This document shows, piece by piece, positions 5,841-8,763 of a stretch of DNA of 8,763 bases. The position numbers were made by a program, and so were the translations under genes. Location of the stretch: NCBI GenBank assembly GCA_030698645.1, contig JAUYMV010000381.1, forward strand, positions 1 to 8,763, read 5' to 3'. Every line of letters starts with the position of its first letter. Within the stretch, counting starts at the first letter, position 1. A model generated the notes under the pieces. That model worked only from the letters and a program-made list of their open reading frames with translations. It had not been told where the DNA came from and ran no database searches. This DNA comes from Mesorhizobium sp. GTDB taxonomy: Bacteria > Pseudomonadota > Alphaproteobacteria > Rhizobiales > Rhizobiaceae.

Positions 5841-6122
5841 ATGCTGCGCTTCGTCCTCGACATTATCGCGAATATACAGGTGTCGGATTGGTTCGGACTC
5901 GCCGGCTCGGCATTGCTTCTGGTTCCACCGTCCAGGGACCAGTGGCTGCGCAGGAAGGCCGACATTGCGGGCAGGCTCCGGGGTGACGACCCGGACGGTT
6001 TGGGTCGGCTGCGCCTCCTGGCGTCAAGAAAGTATCAGCAAGAGCGCCACGCCTATTCCGGCTACGACACCGCCATGATGGCGCTGGGCGCCTTCTTTCT
6101 CGGCGTGTCCTACATTCTCTGA
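5841..6122 (+). CDS. Small two-helix membrane protein, third gene of the cassette
   Basis: 93 residues with two hydrophobic segments, about 14-30 (DWFGLAGSALLLVPP) and 76-93 (DTAMMALGAFFLGVSYIL), joined by a strongly basic, polar 45-residue loop (RDQWLRRKADIAGRLR, RLRLLASRKYQQERH). By the positive-inside rule the loop should be cytoplasmic, with both ends on the periplasmic side. The protein ends inside the second segment. I recognise no family. It begins 6 bases after the HTH gene's stop with only a weak AAAG upstream, so translation may be coupled. Position argues that it works with, or is controlled by, the HTH regulator. It could be an effector in the membrane (small holin/toxin-like proteins can look like this) or an unrelated passenger; the sequence does not decide. 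A competing longer frame across the same bases (5396-5986) lacks coding character. Confidence 0.6.
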   Translation: MLRFVLDIIANIQVSDWFGLAGSALLLVPPSRDQWLRRKADIAGRLRGDDPDGLGRLRLLASRKYQQERHAYSGYDTAMMALGAFFLGVSYIL

Positions 6123-6303
6123 CCATCCCGTTGACCTGACGGCGCCGCCGCGCTATCCGCACCGCCATGGCACGAGGCGCCAGCCGCTCGCCGGAGCTTT
6201 CCGACGGTGAAGTCCTCCCGGCTCAGGCCGGTCTCAGAGCAGGACCCGTTCATCGCGGTCATGCGGCAAGGCGAGCACCCGCTTCATCGACCGCAGAGAT
6301 GAC

Positions 6304-6307
6304 GGAG
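6304..6307 (+). promoter_or_regulatory. Ribosome-binding site deciding the start of the Glyoxalase_8-like gene
   Basis: GGAG is placed 9 bases before ATG 6317. The same frame has earlier starts at 6167 and 6299. Neither has a comparable site, and the extra residues are arginine/alanine-rich and do not look like the family. Confidence 0.6.
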
Positions 6308-6316
6308 ATCTTTGCC

Positions 6317-6769
6317 ATGCCTTCCACACTTCCCCCAACCGACCGTCCCGCCACGCGCGACCAAGCGAAACGCCGCGCCCATGCGTTGCGCGAGGACGCG
6401 GCCGCGCGCGGCGTATCGCTGAGCCTCGCCGCGGCGCTCGAGCGCGTGGCCGTCGAACTCGGCTACCGCGACTGGAACACCGCCTCGGCGCGCCTGTCGA
6501 ACGCGCCGCCGGTGCCGTTGCAGGTCGGCGACCGCGTCGCCGGACGCTATCTGAAGCAGCCGTTCGAGGGACGCGTCCTGGCGGTGCGCGAACTCGCCGA
6601 CGGCGGCGCCTTCGAGGTCACGCTGCATTTCGATCAGCCGGTCGATGTGGTGGAGTGCGAAAGCTTCTCGAATTTCCGCCAGCGTGTTGACGCGACGATT
6701 TCGGCCGACGGCGTGTCGTGGAGCAGGACGAGCGACGGCCAGCCGCATCTGGTGGTCGCGCGGCGCTAG
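6317..6769 (+). CDS. Glyoxalase superfamily protein (Glyoxalase_8-like domain)
   Basis: 150-residue soluble protein. Residues 14-60 form the recognisable helical domain found in many proteobacterial proteins annotated 'glyoxalase superfamily': RDQAKRRAHALREDAAARG, then LSLAAALERVAVELGYRDWNTASARL, with the diagnostic GYRDWNTA stretch. Residues 68-150 are beta-rich (VGDRVAGRYLKQPFEGRVLAVREL, FEVTLHFDQPVDVVECESF, the last strands ending HLVVARR). The metal-binding residues of true glyoxalase I are not evident, so the name reflects family annotation rather than demonstrated lactoylglutathione lyase activity. A good Shine-Dalgarno at 6304-6307 fixes the start at 6317. It follows 194 bases without a supported gene and converges on the BLUF gene, so it is probably monocistronic. 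Confidence 0.78.
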   Translation: MPSTLPPTDRPATRDQAKRRAHALREDAAARGVSLSLAAALERVAVELGYRDWNTASARLSNAPPVPLQVGDRVAGRYLKQPFEGRVLAVRELADGGAFEVTLHFDQPVDVVECESFSNFRQRVDATISADGVSWSRTSDGQPHLVVARR

Positions 6770-6791
6770 GCGCACCGGCGCGGACCGGCGA

Positions 6792-6836
6792 CCGCACCCC
6801 GTGGCGGCGGCGGTGCGGCCGAACTGGCGGCGCCAG
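6792..6836. terminator. Paired hairpins between convergent genes, possible bidirectional terminator
   Basis: CCGCACC (6792-6798) pairs with GGTGCGG (6812-6818) around a 13-base loop, and CTGGC (6824-6828) with GCCAG (6832-6836) around GGC. Both lie in the 93-base gap where the Glyoxalase_8-like and BLUF genes converge. Neither strand has a T-run after the stems, so intrinsic termination is uncertain. Confidence 0.35.
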
Positions 6837-6862
6837 CTTCGCTCGAAGATGTCGGCGGACGC

Positions 6863-7300
6863 TCAGTCCGAGGCGATCATGTCGCGACCGAAGGCCAGCA
6901 CGGCATGCAGCATCAACCCGCCATCGGCGCGGCCGATGCGCTGGTTGATCGCCGCCGCGGTGGCGCGGAAGACCACCTGGTCTTCGGCGCGGCCAGGGTC
7001 TAGGCGCTTGAATCCCATGTGCCAGGCGCCGAAAGCCCGCTCCGCCGCCTGCGTTTCCACCAGCACCATGAAGTTGCGGTGGCGCCGGTCGGCCCGGATT
7101 CGCGAGGCAAGCCCGAGCACCGCCTCCCTGTCGCCTTCCAGCACCTGGACAAAAATCTCGTCCGCGACCAGCAGCAGCCCGGTGATTCCGGCCACCGCAT
7201 TGTTGCGGCGCGACGTGGCGAGAATCTGGTCGATGCTCGATTCCGATACCGGCCCGACGGCGCCGCTGACATACAGCATCTGGAAGATTGGCAATTGCAT
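6863..7300 (-). CDS. Short BLUF-domain blue-light sensor
   Basis: 145-residue flavin-binding photoreceptor of the short, output-less BLUF type. All residues of the photocycle are present at the standard spacing: Tyr10 (QMLYVS), Asn34 (RRNNAVAGITGLLL), Gln52 (FVQVLEG), Trp93 and Met95 (AWHMGF). The conserved helix (VLGLASRIRADRRHRNF, 61-77) and the strand after it (MVLVET) are also typical. Family knowledge: blue light rearranges the Tyr-Gln-FAD hydrogen bonds. Residues 98-145 form a short C-terminal cap with no enzymatic output domain, so it must signal through a partner protein. ATG 7298-7300 is preceded by GGGG at 6 bases; a GTG four codons earlier (7310-7312) is possible. A 10-bp palindrome lies at 7333-7342 upstream. 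No obvious partner such as a PixE-like or anti-repressor protein is adjacent. The downstream neighbour is convergent and seems unrelated. Confidence 0.9.
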   Translation of the reverse strand: MQLPIFQMLYVSGAVGPVSESSIDQILATSRRNNAVAGITGLLLVADEIFVQVLEGDREAVLGLASRIRADRRHRNFMVLVETQAAERAFGAWHMGFKRLDPGRAEDQVVFRATAAAINQRIGRADGGLMLHAVLAFGRDMIASD

Positions 7301-7332
7301 GCGGCACCCCACGTCCCACGCGGATCGTTAGT

Positions 7333-7342
7333 CCACCGGTGG
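7333..7342. promoter_or_regulatory. Perfect 10-bp palindrome upstream of the BLUF gene
   Basis: CCACCGGTGG lies 33 bases upstream of the BLUF start, in a locally less GC-rich stretch that contains TTGCAA and TAACGA on the minus strand, without good promoter spacing. It may be an operator in the BLUF control region; it could also be chance in GC-rich DNA. Confidence 0.25.
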
Positions 7343-7453
7343 TTTGCAAATGATTAACCGGGCGTCAGCATGTCTCTACAGGGAGAGGGGAGCGGCCGAG
7401 CGGGCACCGGGCTTCCCCGGCGGTCTGGATGGTCGAGGACGTTCGACGCCAGC

Positions 7454-8236
7454 CTACATCGCCCCCTGCCCGCGATGTGCCCAACCCGTCGTGCGACGCT
7501 CGATCCAGGCCATCAGAGCGTACATCGCGATGCCCTCGATCGCCAGCATGACGAGGCCGGCGAAGACCAGCGGCACGTTAAACTGGGATTGCGCGGCCGA
7601 CATCATCTGGCCGAGGCCGGAATTCGACGCGACCGTCTCCGAGATCACCGAGCCGACGAAGGCGAGCGTGATCGCCACCTTCAGCGAGCCGAAGAAGTAG
7701 GGCATCGAGCGCGGGATGCCGACCTTCAGCATGATGTCCATCTTCTTCGCCCCGAGCGCGCGCAGCACGTCCTCGGTCTCCGGCTCGATGGTGGCGAGGC
7801 CGGTCGCGACGTTCACCACGATCGGGAAGAAGGCGATCAGGAAGGCGGTCAGCACCGCCGGGATCGTGCCGATGCCGAACCAGATGACGAGGATCGGCAC
7901 GATGGCGACCTTGGGGATGGCGTTGAAGCCGACCATCAGCGGATAGAGCCCGGCATAGATCGAGCGCGACCACCCGACGAGCAGGCCGAGCGCCAGGCCG
8001 CCGACGACGGCGAGCAGGAAGCCCGCGGTCGTCGTGTAGAGCGTCTGCAGCGAGTTCTTCCAGATCGCCGGCCAGTAGTCGACGATCGCCCGGAAGATCA
8101 CCGTCGGGGCCGGCAGCACGTAGGGCGCGATGCCGAACAGGCGCACCGCGAGTTCCCAGATCGCGAACAGGCCGAGCGTGTAGAGCCATGGGGCAGCCTT
8201 CAGCCAGTCGAAGCCCTTCTTCGTGCCGTCGCTCAT
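7454..8236 (-). CDS. ABC importer permease, SsuC/TauC-like (nitrate/sulfonate/taurine family)
   Basis: 260-residue inner-membrane permease of the BPD_transp_1 type. Hydrophobic segments lie at about 17-35, 71-89, 97-119, 124-146, 187-204 and 224-245, the usual six. The cytoplasmic EAA loop that docks on the ATPase is at about 155-175 (EDVLRALGAKKMDIMLKVGIP), with its conserved glycine at 162 and proline at 175. LPAPTVI near residue 41 is typical of SsuC/TauC/ThiX-like permeases. The ATG overlaps the stop of the ATPase gene by four bases (ATGA, 8233-8236), and an AGGAG site lies 6 bases upstream inside that gene, so the two are translationally coupled. The substrate could be a sulfonate, nitrate, a pyrimidine precursor or similar. 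Without the binding protein it cannot be chosen. Confidence 0.9.
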   Translation of the reverse strand: MSDGTKKGFDWLKAAPWLYTLGLFAIWELAVRLFGIAPYVLPAPTVIFRAIVDYWPAIWKNSLQTLYTTTAGFLLAVVGGLALGLLVGWSRSIYAGLYPLMVGFNAIPKVAIVPILVIWFGIGTIPAVLTAFLIAFFPIVVNVATGLATIEPETEDVLRALGAKKMDIMLKVGIPRSMPYFFGSLKVAITLAFVGSVISETVASNSGLGQMMSAAQSQFNVPLVFAGLVMLAIEGIAMYALMAWIERRTTGWAHRGQGAM

Positions 8237-8763
8237 GCCGCGCTCCTGGCTTCCGCGATCGCCCCGCGCAGTTCATGCACGAGGTCGTTGAATTCCGGCG
8301 TGTAGAGGATTTCCAGGTCGCGCGGCCGTTCGAACGGGATCGTGCGCTCCTGCAGGATGCGGCCGGGCCGCGCGCTCATGACGAAGACCTTGTCTGCGAG
8401 AAACGCAGCCTCGCGCAGATCGTGCGTGACCAGCACGATGGTGACGCCCTGCGCGGCGTGCAAATCGCGGATCACGCACCAGAGTTCCTCGCGGGTGAAG
8501 CTGTCCAGCGCGCCGAAGGGTTCGTCCAGCATCAGCAGGTCTGGCTGGTGGATGAGCGCGCGGCAGAGATTGGCGCGCTGCTGCATGCCGCCGGAGAGCT
8601 GCCACGGGAATTTCTGTCCGAACCCCTTCAGCCCGACCGTCTCGAGCAGCTTCTCCGCCTGCGCGACATACTCCGCCTTGTGGGCGCGCAGCCGCTTGCG
8701 GTGGCGTTCGACGATCTCGAGCGGCAGCAGGATGTTGTCGAGCGTCGTGCGCCACGGCAGCAT
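8233..8763 (-). CDS. ABC importer ATP-binding subunit, SsuB/TauB-like (5' end outside window)
   Basis: C-terminal 176 residues of a nucleotide-binding subunit that powers the permease encoded directly downstream. The window starts inside the Q-loop region (LPWRTTLDNILLPLE, typical of the SsuB/TauB family), so Walker A and the true start lie beyond the right edge. The ATG at the last three bases is an internal methionine. Visible motifs are signature LSGGM (56-60) followed by QQRANLCRAL, Walker B LLMLDEP (77-82, Asp80-Glu81), D-loop ALD and switch His114 (LVTHDLREAAFLADKVFVMS). Only a short tail follows, with no regulatory domain. It overlaps the permease start by ATGA. An upstream gene for the periplasmic binding protein is expected but not seen. 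Confidence 0.92.
   Translation of the reverse strand: MLPWRTTLDNILLPLEIVERHRKRLRAHKAEYVAQAEKLLETVGLKGFGQKFPWQLSGGMQQRANLCRALIHQPDLLMLDEPFGALDSFTREELWCVIRDLHAAQGVTIVLVTHDLREAAFLADKVFVMSARPGRILQERTIPFERPRDLEILYTPEFNDLVHELRGAIAEARSAA

Noticed and set aside
5396..5986. 196-codon + strand frame overlapping the HTH and membrane-protein genes
   Set aside because: It has no recognisable domain and its composition looks out-of-frame. The overlapping frames carry an HTH domain and membrane helices with sensible spacing.
6167..6316. N-terminal extension of the Glyoxalase_8-like protein from ATG 6167
   Set aside because: The extra 50 residues are Arg/Ala/Pro-rich and not domain-like. A well-placed GGAG supports the start at 6317.
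7407..7420. CCGGG-CTTC-CCCGG hairpin between the ABC permease and BLUF genes as a terminator
   Set aside because: Only a 5-bp stem with no T-run on the transcribed strand. Such stems are frequent by chance at this GC content.
7370..8305. 311-codon + strand open frame opposite the ABC permease
   Set aside because: Asp/Arg/His-rich low-complexity translation. The minus strand has permease helices, an EAA loop and an ATGA overlap with the ATPase gene.
1..8763. tRNA or rRNA genes, CRISPR arrays, insertion sequences or attachment sites
   Set aside because: Looked for cloverleaf-like segments, regularly spaced direct repeats, transposase motifs and flanking duplications; none seen.

Overview
The window is GC-rich, densely coded DNA with strong third-position G/C bias. 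The gene content (EttA of the alphaproteobacterial 'MARQFIYHM' type, a BLUF photoreceptor, a MOSC protein, a taurine/nitrate-type ABC importer, an intergenic palindromic mosaic) suggests a chromosomal segment of an alphaproteobacterium, most likely Rhizobiales (Mesorhizobium/Phyllobacteriaceae-like). That placement is inferred from protein flavour and codon use, not from a search.

Layout. Bases 1-503 hold the 3' end of a TPR protein on the + strand, followed by a palindromic repeat mosaic (512-652). A run of four minus-strand genes follows. In transcription order these are ettA (4830-3181), a small secreted cysteine-containing protein (3098-2763), a 373-residue KAS III-family condensing enzyme (2591-1470) and a MOSC-domain protein (1354-743). 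Hairpins at 2707-2724 and 1378-1406, the latter followed by a T6 run, suggest that these are separate transcription units rather than one operon.

Bases 4950-6122 are the accessory part. Three short + strand genes encode a 111-residue unrecognised protein, a 140-residue XRE-type HTH regulator and a 93-residue two-helix membrane protein. The control regions are more AT-rich than the surroundings and full of perfect inverted repeats. One 24-bp inverted repeat sits on the probable -10 of a promoter with a consensus TTGACA -35. A second lies across the first gene's start codon. A third overlaps the -35 of a separate promoter that would give the HTH gene a leaderless mRNA. The layout resembles a self-regulated toxin-antitoxin-like or small regulatory cassette, but no catalytic function can be read from the first gene. 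This is the best candidate in the window for something undescribed.

Bases 6123-6316 hold no supported gene. A glyoxalase-superfamily (Glyoxalase_8-like) protein (6317-6769, +) then converges on a short BLUF blue-light sensor (7300-6863, -), with GC-rich hairpins between them. The right end (8763-7454, -) is the distal part of an ABC importer operon: a 5'-truncated ATPase overlaps its permease by ATGA. The substrate-binding protein is not in the window, so the substrate is unknown.
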